Shown one piece after another: positions 43,523 through 52,579 of a stretch of 64,000 nucleotides of DNA; the stretch's first letter is position 1, and every line of letters starts with the position of its first letter. The notes beneath the pieces are model-generated. The model saw nothing but the letters and a program-made list of their open reading frames with translations, did not search any database and was not told where the DNA came from. The position numbers and the translations under genes were made by a program. Source of the DNA: Clostridium vitabionis. Lineage in GTDB: Bacteria; Bacillota; Clostridia; Lachnospirales; Lachnospiraceae. The stretch is taken from the NCBI RefSeq assembly GCF_015351765.1, contig NZ_JADKQA010000001.1, positions 310,001 to 374,000 of the forward strand, given 5' to 3'.

Positions 43523-45349
43523 ATGACAGAGGAACTTCGCGAACGTAAGGATATCGACAAGGCGGACCAGTGGGATCTCTCCAGCCTGTTCGCCGATGAT
43601 GCGGCATGGGAAAATGGCCTCGCGGGCATTGACCCGCTGATTGCCGATGCCGCGGCATATCAGGGAAAACTCCGGGATGCGGAGACGATCCGGCGGTATT
43701 TTGACGCGGAAGAGCGGCTTGACATGGCGATGTCGGATGTTTTTGCCTACTCGTTTCTGAGAAGGAGCGAGGACATGCGGGACGGCCGCGCCCAGGATAT
43801 GTACGCCCGCGCCTACGCGAAATATGTTGAGATGAGCACGGCGGTTTCTTTCGCGGCGCCGGAGATTCTGGCGCTTCCGGAGGAGAAGCTCAAGGAGATC
43901 GCGGAGGCGGATGTGCTTGCCGATTACCATTACGCGATGGTAAAGCTCGTCCGTCAGAAGCCGCACACGTTGACCGCACCGGAGGAGCGGGTGCTGTCCA
44001 CGCTCGGGGAGGTGCTCGGGGCGCCGAAAAATATCGCGGAAAACCTCCAGAACGCCGACCTCACCTTTGACCCGGTAAAGGATCAGGACGGGCGGGAGCG
44101 CGAGGTCGCCGGCTCCAATTATATCCTGCTTGAGTCCTCGAAGGACCGTGTCCTCAGGGAGCAGGCATTCCGGAGCTTCTACCGCGGCTACCGGAAGCAC
44201 ATCAATACATTTGCCGCCGCTTACGCGGGGGCGGTGAAGGGAGCGGTCGCCGAGGCCTCCCTGCGCCATTATGCTTCCTCCCGGGAAATGGCTTCGCTAG
44301 GCGAGGATGTCCCGCCGGCGGTCTATGACAACCTGATCGAGGCTGTCCATCGGAATATGCCGCTCATGTACCGCTATGTGGCGCTCCGGAAGAAGATTCT
44401 CGGGGTTGATGAGCTTCATTATTATGATCTCTATGCGCCGCTCTCGGCGGCGCCGGAAAAGCGCTATTCTTATGACGAGGCCAAATCTCTGGTGCTCGAG
44501 GCTGTCCGGCCGCTGGGGGAGGACTATGTCTCCCGGGTGCGGCAGGGATTTGCCGACCGGTGGGTGGATGTCTACCCGAACCGGGGCAAGGAGGGCGGCG
44601 CGTACTCTGAGAGCACCTACCACTCCAATCCCTTTATCATGGCGAATTTCACCGGCACGCTTGACAGTGTGTCAACGATCGCCCATGAGATGGGGCATTC
44701 GATGCATTCGTGGCTCTCTAACCACGCCCAGAAGCCGCAGGACGCGGAGTACACGCTCTTTGTCGCTGAGGTGGCTTCCACGGTGAATGAGAACCTTCTT
44801 GCGGAGAACCTGCTGGAGAAGGCAAAAACCCCTGAGGAGAAGATGAGCATTCTCAACCAGTATCTCGAGGGCTTCAAGGGGACGGTATATCGCCAGACGA
44901 TGTTCGCCGAATTTGAGAAGGAGGCGCATGAGGCGGCGGAGCGGGGCGAGAGCCTGTCCGCGGGAAAGCTCAGCGATATTTACCGGAAGCTGGTCGCGGA
45001 GTATTTCGGCCCGGAGCTGGTTATCGACGACGAGGTCGCGCTCGAGTGGGCCAGGATTCCGCATTTCTACCGCCCGTTCTATGTCTACAAGTATGCGACG
45101 AGCTACTCGGCGGCGGTCGCCCTCTCGGAGGGGATTCTCGCGGAGTACCGCAAGGGCCGAGCCGGACTGGAAAATGCCGCAGCCGCCCGTTATCTCCGCT
45201 TCCTCTCTCTCGGTGGCTCGATGGATCCGCTGGATGAGCTCTCGATCGCCGGTGTGGATTTCTCGACGCCGGAGCCTGTGGATCGTGCGCTGAAGAAATT
45301 CGGCCGTGTGCTGGACATGGCGGAGAAGCTTGCCGGGGAACGGCAATAA
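43523..45349 (+). CDS. pepF: Oligoendopeptidase F (M3 family)
   Basis: A 608-residue zinc peptidase. The HExxH motif is HEMGHSMHS, with the third ligand Glu in FVAEVASTVNE. The N-terminal oligoendopeptidase domain starts DQWDLSSLFADDAAWE, and IPHFYRPFYVYKYATSYSAAVAL is the conserved substrate-binding tail. Cytoplasmic; cleaves peptides of about 7-17 residues. ATG 43523 follows AAGGAGG; a Met six codons upstream overlaps the ribosome site. Confidence 0.95.
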   Translation: MTEELRERKDIDKADQWDLSSLFADDAAWENGLAGIDPLIADAAAYQGKLRDAETIRRYFDAEERLDMAMSDVFAYSFLRRSEDMRDGRAQDMYARAYAKYVEMSTAVSFAAPEILALPEEKLKEIAEADVLADYHYAMVKLVRQKPHTLTAPEERVLSTLGEVLGAPKNIAENLQNADLTFDPVKDQDGREREVAGSNYILLESSKDRVLREQAFRSFYRGYRKHINTFAAAYAGAVKGAVAEASLRHYASSREMASLGEDVPPAVYDNLIEAVHRNMPLMYRYVALRKKILGVDELHYYDLYAPLSAAPEKRYSYDEAKSLVLEAVRPLGEDYVSRVRQGFADRWVDVYPNRGKEGGAYSESTYHSNPFIMANFTGTLDSVSTIAHEMGHSMHSWLSNHAQKPQDAEYTLFVAEVASTVNENLLAENLLEKAKTPEEKMSILNQYLEGFKGTVYRQTMFAEFEKEAHEAAERGESLSAGKLSDIYRKLVAEYFGPELVIDDEVALEWARIPHFYRPFYVYKYATSYSAAVALSEGILAEYRKGRAGLENAAAARYLRFLSLGGSMDPLDELSIAGVDFSTPEPVDRALKKFGRVLDMAEKLAGERQ

Positions 45350-45359
45350 GGAGAAGTTC

Positions 45360-45914
45360 ATGGGGGATTATCGGAACATGCCGCCGCACATCTCACACGC
45401 CGGCGGGAAGCTGATCGGCGCGATCGGGGCACTGACCCTGGTCATTGTCGCGGCGTCCGCGACCGCGACGGTCTTTCCTGAGGTTTTCCGCCTCTCGGAC
45501 GTCCGCGTAGAGACGCAGAAGGGGACAGAATCCCCGATTGAGGCTCTCGAGACGTTCTCGGAGGCACCGCGGGAGGAGACAGAGAAGAATATCGACAGCC
45601 TGATCAATGAAGCGGTTTCCGCGGCGGTCAGCGATGCCGCGGAATCCGCCGGCCTCGATGAGACGGATATCGCTGCGCTGGCAAGCTCCGCGGAGAGCGA
45701 GGCGGAGACTGCCCATGAGGAGACGCCGCAGCGGCCGACCGCCGCGGAGACAGAGCCTGCCGCGGGTCCGGCGGCGGAGACCACCGGGGCAGCCACGACG
45801 GCTGCGCCGACAGAGGCCGAGGGACCGGGGCGGGAGACGGTCGGAACCCGCCCGGCAAAAGACGCCTCGGAGGCGCCCGCCGGGCCTGGCGCCGAGGCGG
45901 AAACCGAGGGGTGA
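45360..45914 (+). CDS. Membrane-anchored Ala/Glu/Thr-rich protein, unknown function
   Basis: A 184-residue protein. A short N-terminus is followed by one hydrophobic helix (LIGAIGALTLVIVAASATATVF, about 17-38), which could be a signal anchor. The rest is acidic and low complexity: repeated Ala-Glu-Thr-Pro stretches, no Cys and no recognisable domain. It probably spans the cell wall as an unstructured tail. It begins 10 nt after pepF with AAGGAGAAG, so it is likely co-transcribed. I do not recognise the family. Confidence 0.65.
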   Translation: MGDYRNMPPHISHAGGKLIGAIGALTLVIVAASATATVFPEVFRLSDVRVETQKGTESPIEALETFSEAPREETEKNIDSLINEAVSAAVSDAAESAGLDETDIAALASSAESEAETAHEETPQRPTAAETEPAAGPAAETTGAATTAAPTEAEGPGRETVGTRPAKDASEAPAGPGAEAETEG

Positions 45915-45948
45915 GTTTCAGAGGATAGCGCTGCGACACGTCTTGCAT

Positions 45949-46869
45949 CTACGCGGTGCGGACTTTTCTGTGCCGGTACAATTCGATGAACATATCGACC
46001 AGATCCTGCATGTACCGGTTCATGTATTTATTCTTCCGGAGAATGATGAAGAAGTGACGCTCCACTTCAATCCCGGTGACCGGGTAGACCTGGCAGGTCT
46101 CATAGAGCTCCGGCGACATGTCGATGTAGTTTTTCGGACAGAGCATCACGGCGCCGCAGCTCGGGACGGAGCGCTTCGCCACCTCAATGCTGGACGTCTC
46201 AAACAGGATCTCCGGCTTGATGTTGTTTGCGGCAAAGAGCTGGTCCTGCGTATTGCGCACACTGTGTCCGCGCTTGATGGCGATGAATTGCTCATCCTTC
46301 GCCTCCCGGATGCTGATCGGCGTGAAGGCGGGGATCCGCGAGGCAATCGCGGCCTGCTTCGAGGCGAGAAGAACGGTCTTTTCGTCAGCGACGGGGAGAT
46401 AACGGAGGTCGTTGATCTTCGGCGCTGTCGTCACAAAGGCGAGATCAAGGCCATTTTCCAGGAGCATATTCTCCAGCTGGTCAGAACCGCGCTCCTCGAA
46501 GCGCAGCTCGACGTTCGGATATTTTTTGTGATAAACAGGAAAAAATACCGGCAGGATCTCCATCGCCCGCTGCAGGGGGACGCCGACCCGGATGGTTCCG
46601 CGGGCGCCGGTGTTGATCTCATGGATCTGGTCGGTCATCGCCTGCTGGATGTTCAGGATGTTCTGCGCCGCCTGGATGTAGCATTCGCCGGCTGCGGTGA
46701 GCGCGATCGGAGTCTGATGGCGGAAAAAGATATCCGCGTGGATTTCCTTCTCGATTTTCCGGACCATCTGGCTTAAGGACGGCTGGGAAATGCACAGGAC
46801 ATCAGCGGCTTTGCTGATGCTTCCTTCCTTCAGAATAGTCAACATATAGGTCAGCTGGCGATCATTCAT
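45949..46869 (-). CDS. LysR-type transcriptional regulator
   Basis: A 306-residue LTTR. The HTH is at about 3-60 (RQLTYMLTILKEGSISKAADVLCISQPSLSQMVRKIEKEI), and the periplasmic-binding-like effector domain starts at GTIRVGVP. Codon and gene placement suggest it may control the divergent surface protein gene at 47136, as LTTRs commonly do; the citrate cluster lies further on. The start 46869 follows AAGGAAATCCCGCC; a longer frame runs through the promoter (extended -10 TGGTATACT, minus strand at 46903-46911). Effector unknown. Confidence 0.9.
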   Translation of the reverse strand: MNDRQLTYMLTILKEGSISKAADVLCISQPSLSQMVRKIEKEIHADIFFRHQTPIALTAAGECYIQAAQNILNIQQAMTDQIHEINTGARGTIRVGVPLQRAMEILPVFFPVYHKKYPNVELRFEERGSDQLENMLLENGLDLAFVTTAPKINDLRYLPVADEKTVLLASKQAAIASRIPAFTPISIREAKDEQFIAIKRGHSVRNTQDQLFAANNIKPEILFETSSIEVAKRSVPSCGAVMLCPKNYIDMSPELYETCQVYPVTGIEVERHFFIILRKNKYMNRYMQDLVDMFIELYRHRKVRTA

Positions 46870-47041
46870 GGCGGGATTTCCTTTCCAGAACTTCTTTTCT
46901 CCAGTATACCATGTTTTTGATTTTGTGCATTCGTATCTGTCCGGCGGATGCCGGGAATCTCCGGAAAAGTTACGCTGCAACTTCATGGAGATTCACGGAA
47001 TTTCAGTGCGCCTGATCATCCTGTGATGCTGCGTTTTCATC

Positions 47042-47069
47042 TTGTTTAAAAAGTATCGCGCGCTATAAT
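47042..47069 (+). promoter_or_regulatory. SigA promoter for the GAGIG-repeat surface protein
   Basis: TTGTTT, 16-bp spacer, TATAAT. The leader contains CTGT..ACAG (47092-47112), a possible LysR-type inverted repeat. Confidence 0.75.
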
Positions 47070-47135
47070 GGAATGGGGTGTAAATTAACGCTGTGATCAT
47101 TAAAAATACAGGCGTACTGAGGGGGAAATTGAACA

Positions 47136-50100
47136 ATGACGAGGAAAAAGTTGAATCAGGGAATCGCGGTCTTTCTGGCGGTTGCCCTTGCCCTGGGGGA
47201 TCCTTCGGTGGCGATCGCCGCGGAGAACAGCTCCGATTCCGGCGCGGTCGCGCTGATTAACGATCTCGGCCAGGGGATTGGGGCTTTTCTTTCCAGAAAG
47301 AAAGCGGAGATTGCGGAGGTGAGGAAACACGCCATCCGGAAATCTGCCTCGTCAGAGGATGATCATGAGGGGAAAGAGGCGACGGGAGCTTCCCTCTCGC
47401 GCAGGAACGTCCTGCGGCGTCAAGCGCTCCTGCACATGCCGGGGGAGGAAGCCTCGGATGCGGAACTGAATATCCTGCAGGCGGCTTCAGCCGCAGACTT
47501 GCAGAACGGGCTGGTTTACTATTACGATCCTGCCCAGGGGACAGTCTTCCCGGAAAAATCCCAGCAGCTGACAAGTGCGGATACCAGCTGGAATGACCAG
47601 GGAGAGGGCGGAGGCGTCTATGTCGTCACCGGAGAGGTAACGATCAGCGATACCATTTACCTTGCGGGCGATGTCGTCCTGGTGCTTGAGGACGGCTGCA
47701 AGCTCACCTGCGCAGGCGGGATTGTCGTCGGCGGGGCCAATCTCACGATCACGGCGCCGACGAAGGACGGAACGGGGGAGCTTCACGTCACGACAAGGGA
47801 TAATGATGCGATTGCTGCGATCGGCGGCGGAAATGTATATAATGGCTACAGGGATGAACAGTTCACAGGCTCCATCACGATCAATGGCGGGGTAATCTCC
47901 GCAGACGCCAGCAATGCCGGCGGCGCCGGAATCGGAGGCGCAAATAACTGGGGTCTGTGCAAGACTTATACGCCGGGCATCGTCACGATCAATAACGGTT
48001 CTGTGTGTGCAAAGGGAGGCGAGGGAGCTGCCGGGATCGGCGGCGGCGCGAAGGAAGGCGGAGACGGCACCGGTGATATTCCCGGCATCAAGGTCAGGAT
48101 CAACGGGGGAACTGTTGAAGCGCACGGCGGAGGAAATGGCGCCGGGATCGGCGGCGGTTATGAGGGGACTGTTGATGAGATCGCGGTCCAGGGCGGTGAG
48201 AAGATCACCGCCCTGGGTGGAAAAAATGGCGCCGGGATTGGAAGCGGCTTCAGTGGGTACTTTAATAAGATTTCGATCGAGAATTCCACAGTTGTCACGG
48301 CCAGGGGCGGCGTGGGCGGCGCTGGGATCGGCAGCGGCATGATTCCCCACGACTGGAATGTGAAACAGAAGTATCGGGGAGAGATTACCCTGAAAAATAG
48401 CGTTATTCGGGCCTCAGGAAATGCCGGCGGCGCCGGGATCGGCAGCGGTATGCAGAATAGCGTGGACACGATCACCATTGATGGAGGGACGATCACCGCG
48501 TACGGCGGCAAGACCGGCGGTTCCGGGATTGGCGGTGGAAGCCAGGGCAAGGTAAAGCATGTTGTCATTAAGTCCGGCGAGATTTTTGCCCACGGCGGTG
48601 TCAATGACAAGGGAGAAGTGGATACAGCTCCTGTCAGCGGCGGTGTCGATGACCAGGGAGAAGTGGATACAGCTCCTGTCAGCGGTGCCGGCATCGGCAA
48701 TGGGGGAATGGCTGATCAGATTGATGGTGACCCCGAGAATCAGGGCGCGACGCGGATTGAAATCGAAGGCGGCGAAGTAACTGCCCAAGGCGGGAAAATG
48801 GCCGCGGGAATCGGCTCCGGAACTGTTGGGAACGCGCTTCCCGGAACCGTGATCATCTCCGGCGGTGACGTCAATGCTTCCGGGGGCGCAGCTAACCGTT
48901 GGAATCCGGATATCCCTTCGGGCGCCGGCGGCGCCGGGATCGGCGGAGGCAATAACCAGGACGGCTGGACAACCACGATCAGCGGCGGAAAAGTGACAGC
49001 GACAGGAAGCGACAGCGCTGCCGGGATCGGCGGCGGAGCCTTTGGCGCAGGCATCGGTACCGGCGCGCATAAAGGGATTGGGAACGGCTCGGTTGAAATC
49101 ACCGACAGTCCGAAGATATCGGCTGTCGGAGGAATCTATGCCGCAGGCATCGGCGGCGGGGCGACATCGGCATGCGCGAAGATTACGATCAGCGGCGATC
49201 CCCAGATTACCGCGAAAGGCACTGCGGAAGGTACTGCGGGGGAGACCAAAACTAATGAACAGCCGTCCGCTGGTTCCGGCGCGGGCATCGGGACCGGTGC
49301 TTTTTGCAGTCATGGGAGCCAGCAGGTTACCATCGAGATCACTGGCGGTAAGATTGATGCAGATGCCGGGGAAGGCGGCGCGGGCATTGGCGGCGGCATC
49401 CATTCCTATGCGGACAGGATCACGGTCAGCGGCGGCCAAATTCAGGCCACAGGCGGTGATTATGGTGCCGGGATCGGCAATGGGTGCTGGTCAGACGGAG
49501 AAACCCAGGACGATCGCATTGAGATCAGCGGCGGCGGGATCAAAGCTCAGGGCGGCAAGGAAAGCGCAGGCATCGGCGGCGGCTCCACCGCTCATGTAAG
49601 CAAAATCACCATCTCCGGCGGAGATATTCAGGCTTCCGGGGGAGAAGGCGGCGCAGGCATCGGCTCGGGCATTTACCGGGACTGGGGAAGCATCGTAATC
49701 AGCGGCGGCACCGTGCAGGCGTATGCCGGGAGCGGCGCGGATGCCATCGGCGCCGGGGAATGGCCGGATATCCAGAGGAAATCTACATTTTCCACCGGTT
49801 TGGACGGCCAGGCGGTTATTGTCGCGAACACGGTCACGGATCACAGCATGGTGAAGGATTGGCGCGGGATCTACTTCCGGGGGACGGAAGCGCAGGGGTA
49901 CCGCGGGGTTATCCTGAACCACCAGCCGCTAAGCATCACGAAGGAGGAATACATCCCGGAAAGATTTACGCTGGACGTCCTGAGCGATTCCTACAAGAAC
50001 CCGCTGGATTCGGAAAAGGCGTATGCGGATGACCGGCTTACCGCGGGAAGCCCGGAGAAGCTGGCCAATTATGGCACGATCTATGTCTACGGGGATTATG

Positions 50101-51140
50101 GTAACCTTGACGAGCGTAACCTTACCTGCAAGGATCAGGGAAAAGTTGTCTATCTTGTCAAGGACATGAAGATTGTCCAGCCGCCGGAGAAGCTGCGCTA
50201 TCACGTCGGGGAAACGCTTGATCTCACCGGGATGAAAGTTCGGGCAACTTATCAGGAGCCCTCGAAGGCCAGAGATCTCAACACCGGGGAATATGCGGCG
50301 AATCCGTCCCAGGGCACGGTGCTCCAGGCTGTGGACGATGAACAAGAGATTATCGTGACCTGGCAGGTCGAGGAAACCACACCGTTTGATCAGAATGACG
50401 ATCCGGTGACAACAGCTCCGCAGAGGATAGGGGAAAAATCAGCGGCGGCAGCCCTGGAGACGTCCGATGAAAGCACTGACGGGACTGTGGCCCGTCGGTT
50501 CACCGATCGGACAGGCCCGCTGCAAATGTACTATTTGATTACCTATAATCCGAACGGCGGTGTGTTCGCTGACGGCAGCGGCGCTTCAAAAATGGAAGAG
50601 AATGACGTCACCGACAGTGATGGAACCGGCAGCACAGCGTCTGTCTCCCTGCAAGCCGTAAGAGATGGATATGATTTTCTCGGATGGCAGTTGACCGGGA
50701 GCACCGAGGAGCGTTTTAAAGTTGGAGACAAGTTTGTTCCGATGTCAGACGTGACGTTTACGGCAGTGTGGGAGAAGATCCCGGAGAAGCCGGATCATGG
50801 CGGCGGCACTGATTCCGGCGGTTCGAGCGGCGGAAACGATCGCACGGTCACCCGTGTGGTAAAAACTTCCCCCGATGAGCCGACAGCCGGCAATGATGAG
50901 CAGGATGTGCAGGATATTGTCCGGGCGAGCGCCGGACAGATGGGATCAGAAAATGCTAACGGTATAGGAAATATTCCGAATGGCAGTGCAGTCCGCCAGG
51001 CAGAAGTCCGGAAGAACCCAGCAGTCCGCACCGGCGATGACACACCGATTTTCCGGTATGCCCTGCTGTCGGTTGTCTCCGCGGGAATTTGTGCAGGTTT
51101 TCTGTTCCTGCAAAAATACAAGAAATTGAACAGGCGGTGA
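47136..51140 (+). CDS. Giant GAGIG-repeat surface protein with LPXTG-like anchor
   Basis: A 1334-residue secreted protein. The signal peptide has a hydrophobic core LNQGIAVFLAVALALGDPSVAIAA. Residues about 215-875 hold about 18 repeats of a unit ending in GAGIG(G/S/N/T)G and containing ITISGG or similar strands; this spacing suggests a right-handed beta-helix. An Ig-like segment follows (VQPPEKLRYHVGETLDLTGMKVRATY), then an InlB B-repeat-type module (ITYNPNGGVF..DGYDFLGWQL..FTAVWE), a Gly/Ser linker and the anchor AVRTGDD (1296-1302), a helix and KYKKLNRR. A 45-bp tandem duplication lies inside. Probably an adhesin or glycan-binding protein. Confidence 0.85.
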   Translation: MTRKKLNQGIAVFLAVALALGDPSVAIAAENSSDSGAVALINDLGQGIGAFLSRKKAEIAEVRKHAIRKSASSEDDHEGKEATGASLSRRNVLRRQALLHMPGEEASDAELNILQAASAADLQNGLVYYYDPAQGTVFPEKSQQLTSADTSWNDQGEGGGVYVVTGEVTISDTIYLAGDVVLVLEDGCKLTCAGGIVVGGANLTITAPTKDGTGELHVTTRDNDAIAAIGGGNVYNGYRDEQFTGSITINGGVISADASNAGGAGIGGANNWGLCKTYTPGIVTINNGSVCAKGGEGAAGIGGGAKEGGDGTGDIPGIKVRINGGTVEAHGGGNGAGIGGGYEGTVDEIAVQGGEKITALGGKNGAGIGSGFSGYFNKISIENSTVVTARGGVGGAGIGSGMIPHDWNVKQKYRGEITLKNSVIRASGNAGGAGIGSGMQNSVDTITIDGGTITAYGGKTGGSGIGGGSQGKVKHVVIKSGEIFAHGGVNDKGEVDTAPVSGGVDDQGEVDTAPVSGAGIGNGGMADQIDGDPENQGATRIEIEGGEVTAQGGKMAAGIGSGTVGNALPGTVIISGGDVNASGGAANRWNPDIPSGAGGAGIGGGNNQDGWTTTISGGKVTATGSDSAAGIGGGAFGAGIGTGAHKGIGNGSVEITDSPKISAVGGIYAAGIGGGATSACAKITISGDPQITAKGTAEGTAGETKTNEQPSAGSGAGIGTGAFCSHGSQQVTIEITGGKIDADAGEGGAGIGGGIHSYADRITVSGGQIQATGGDYGAGIGNGCWSDGETQDDRIEISGGGIKAQGGKESAGIGGGSTAHVSKITISGGDIQASGGEGGAGIGSGIYRDWGSIVISGGTVQAYAGSGADAIGAGEWPDIQRKSTFSTGLDGQAVIVANTVTDHSMVKDWRGIYFRGTEAQGYRGVILNHQPLSITKEEYIPERFTLDVLSDSYKNPLDSEKAYADDRLTAGSPEKLANYGTIYVYGDYGNLDERNLTCKDQGKVVYLVKDMKIVQPPEKLRYHVGETLDLTGMKVRATYQEPSKARDLNTGEYAANPSQGTVLQAVDDEQEIIVTWQVEETTPFDQNDDPVTTAPQRIGEKSAAAALETSDESTDGTVARRFTDRTGPLQMYYLITYNPNGGVFADGSGASKMEENDVTDSDGTGSTASVSLQAVRDGYDFLGWQLTGSTEERFKVGDKFVPMSDVTFTAVWEKIPEKPDHGGGTDSGGSSGGNDRTVTRVVKTSPDEPTAGNDEQDVQDIVRASAGQMGSENANGIGNIPNGSAVRQAEVRKNPAVRTGDDTPIFRYALLSVVSAGICAGFLFLQKYKKLNRR
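48594..48683 (+). repeat. 45-bp tandem duplication in the surface gene
   Basis: Two in-frame 45-bp copies encode GGVNDKGEVDTAPVS and GGVDDQGEVDTAPVS between beta-helix units. Only three bases differ, so the duplication is recent relative to the surrounding repeats. Confidence 0.85.
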
Positions 51141-51148
51141 AAAGGCAG

Positions 51149-51191
51149 GCAGGAGGCCGGTGCCCGGGAGTTCCGGGTGCCGGCCTCCTGC
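51149..51191 (+). terminator. Hairpin after the GAGIG-repeat gene
   Basis: A GCAGGAGGCCGG/CCGGCCTCCTGC outer stem with inner CCCGG/CCGGG; no T-tract. Confidence 0.6.
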
Positions 51192-51244
51192 GTCATGCCG
51201 CGGATATAGTTTAAAACTTATGCACAACATAATTGAAATAATCC

Positions 51245-51274
51245 TTGTGGCTGAGCGGTTTTCTATGGTAATAT
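51245..51274 (+). promoter_or_regulatory. Putative promoter of the citrate lyase operon
   Basis: TTGTGG, 18-bp spacer, TAATAT. About 27 nt downstream is an inverted repeat GCAAT-N10-ATTGC (51301-51320) that could be an operator. Assignments are by pattern. Confidence 0.5.
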
Positions 51275-51379
51275 TCTCACATAGAGGCGGGGTTTTTGCG
51301 GCAATTAAAAGTTATATTGCACAAAAAAATCACCAAATTACATCAATTTCTGTTGGGTTGCTGCAAAAGGAGGCATCTT

Positions 51380-51679
51380 ATGGAGATCAAGAAACCTGCT
51401 GTTGCGGGCACGCTGGAATCCAGCGACTGCATGGTAACGGTTGAACCGGGTGACGGCAAGGTGGATTTCACCCTGGACAGCGCGGTGGCACACCAGTTCG
51501 GCAATGAGATCCGGAAGGTTGCGCTGGAGACGCTCGAGAATCTCGGCGTTGACAATGTCCGCATCTCGATCGTCGATAAGGGCGCGCTCGACTGCACGAT
51601 TAAGGCACGCATCGAGGGTGCGGTATACCGCTCGGTTGATCAGTACGATAATTTACCGTGGGGAGGTGCGATTCGATGA
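51380..51679 (+). CDS. citD: Citrate lyase acyl carrier protein (gamma subunit)
   Basis: A 99-residue CitD. The Ser that carries the triphosphoribosyl-dephospho-CoA group is in GTLESSD (Ser14), followed by DSAVAHQFGNEIRKVALETLENLGVDNVRISIVDKGALDCTIKARIEGAVYRS. It swings the acetyl/citryl thioester between CitF and CitE. ATG 51380 follows AAAGGAGGC. It overlaps citE by 4 nt (ATGA). Confidence 0.96.
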   Translation: MEIKKPAVAGTLESSDCMVTVEPGDGKVDFTLDSAVAHQFGNEIRKVALETLENLGVDNVRISIVDKGALDCTIKARIEGAVYRSVDQYDNLPWGGAIR

Positions 51680-52578
51680 GCAACCCGAATAAAAAACGTC
51701 TGAGAAGAACCATGTTGTTTCTGAATGCCCAGAAACCGTCCCTGATCAAGGATCCCTACATTTACAAACCGGATTCCATCATGCTGGATCTGGAGGATGC
51801 CGTTGCCGAGAATCAGAAGGACGCGGCGAGGTTTTCCCTCTATCACGCGCTGAAGACGATTGATTACCGCGGCTGCGAGCGCGTTGTCCGCATTAACGGC
51901 CTGGATACCTCCTTCTGGAAGGAAGATATCCGCGTCTGCGTCGCGGGCGGCTGCGACGTCATCCGTATCCCGAAGACCGAGACCGCGGAGATGGTAAAGG
52001 CGGTTGAAGCTGAGGTGGAGAAGGCGGAGAAAGAGTTCGGGCGCCCGGTGGGCAGCACACTCCTCATGGCCGCGCTCGAATCCTGCCGCGGCGTGCTGAA
52101 CGCCCTTGAGGTCTGCGAGGCTTCCGACCGCATGATCGGTATCGCCCTCTCCGGCGGCGATTACACCAAGGATCTCCAGACCCATATCACCGGCACCGGC
52201 GTTGAGCTCATGGGCGCCAGACAGCAGATGATCATTGCTGCCCGCGCGGCCGGCGTGCAGTGCTTCGATACCGTCTGGACCAACCTGGATGATATGGATG
52301 GCTTCCGCGAGGATGTCCAGAAGATTCACGATATGGGCTTCGACGGCAAGTCCATCATCAACCCTCGTCAGATCAACATTGTCCATGAGATCTTCACACC
52401 GACCCAGAAGGATATCATTTTCGCGGAGAAGGTTGTGCGCGAGATTGATTCCAAGAAGGCACAGGGCATCGGCGTATTTACCGTAGACGGCAAGATGATC
52501 GACATCGCCTTCTATGACGGTGCAAAGAGAACGATCGATCTGGCCAAGGCATCCGGCGTATATAAGGGGGAATTATAA
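51676..52578 (+). CDS. citE: Citrate lyase beta subunit (citryl-ACP lyase)
   Basis: A 300-residue HpcH/HpaI-type TIM barrel: RLRRTMLFLNAQKPSLIKDP, DSIMLDLEDAV, RVVRINGLDT, CDVIRIPKTE, LMAALESCRGVLNA, IALSGGDYTKDLQT and the C-terminal GFDGKSIINPRQI. It cleaves citryl-ACP to acetyl-ACP and oxaloacetate. Translationally coupled to citD and followed by citF after 1 nt. Confidence 0.96.
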   Translation: MSNPNKKRLRRTMLFLNAQKPSLIKDPYIYKPDSIMLDLEDAVAENQKDAARFSLYHALKTIDYRGCERVVRINGLDTSFWKEDIRVCVAGGCDVIRIPKTETAEMVKAVEAEVEKAEKEFGRPVGSTLLMAALESCRGVLNALEVCEASDRMIGIALSGGDYTKDLQTHITGTGVELMGARQQMIIAARAAGVQCFDTVWTNLDDMDGFREDVQKIHDMGFDGKSIINPRQINIVHEIFTPTQKDIIFAEKVVREIDSKKAQGIGVFTVDGKMIDIAFYDGAKRTIDLAKASGVYKGEL

Positions 52579-52579
52579 T

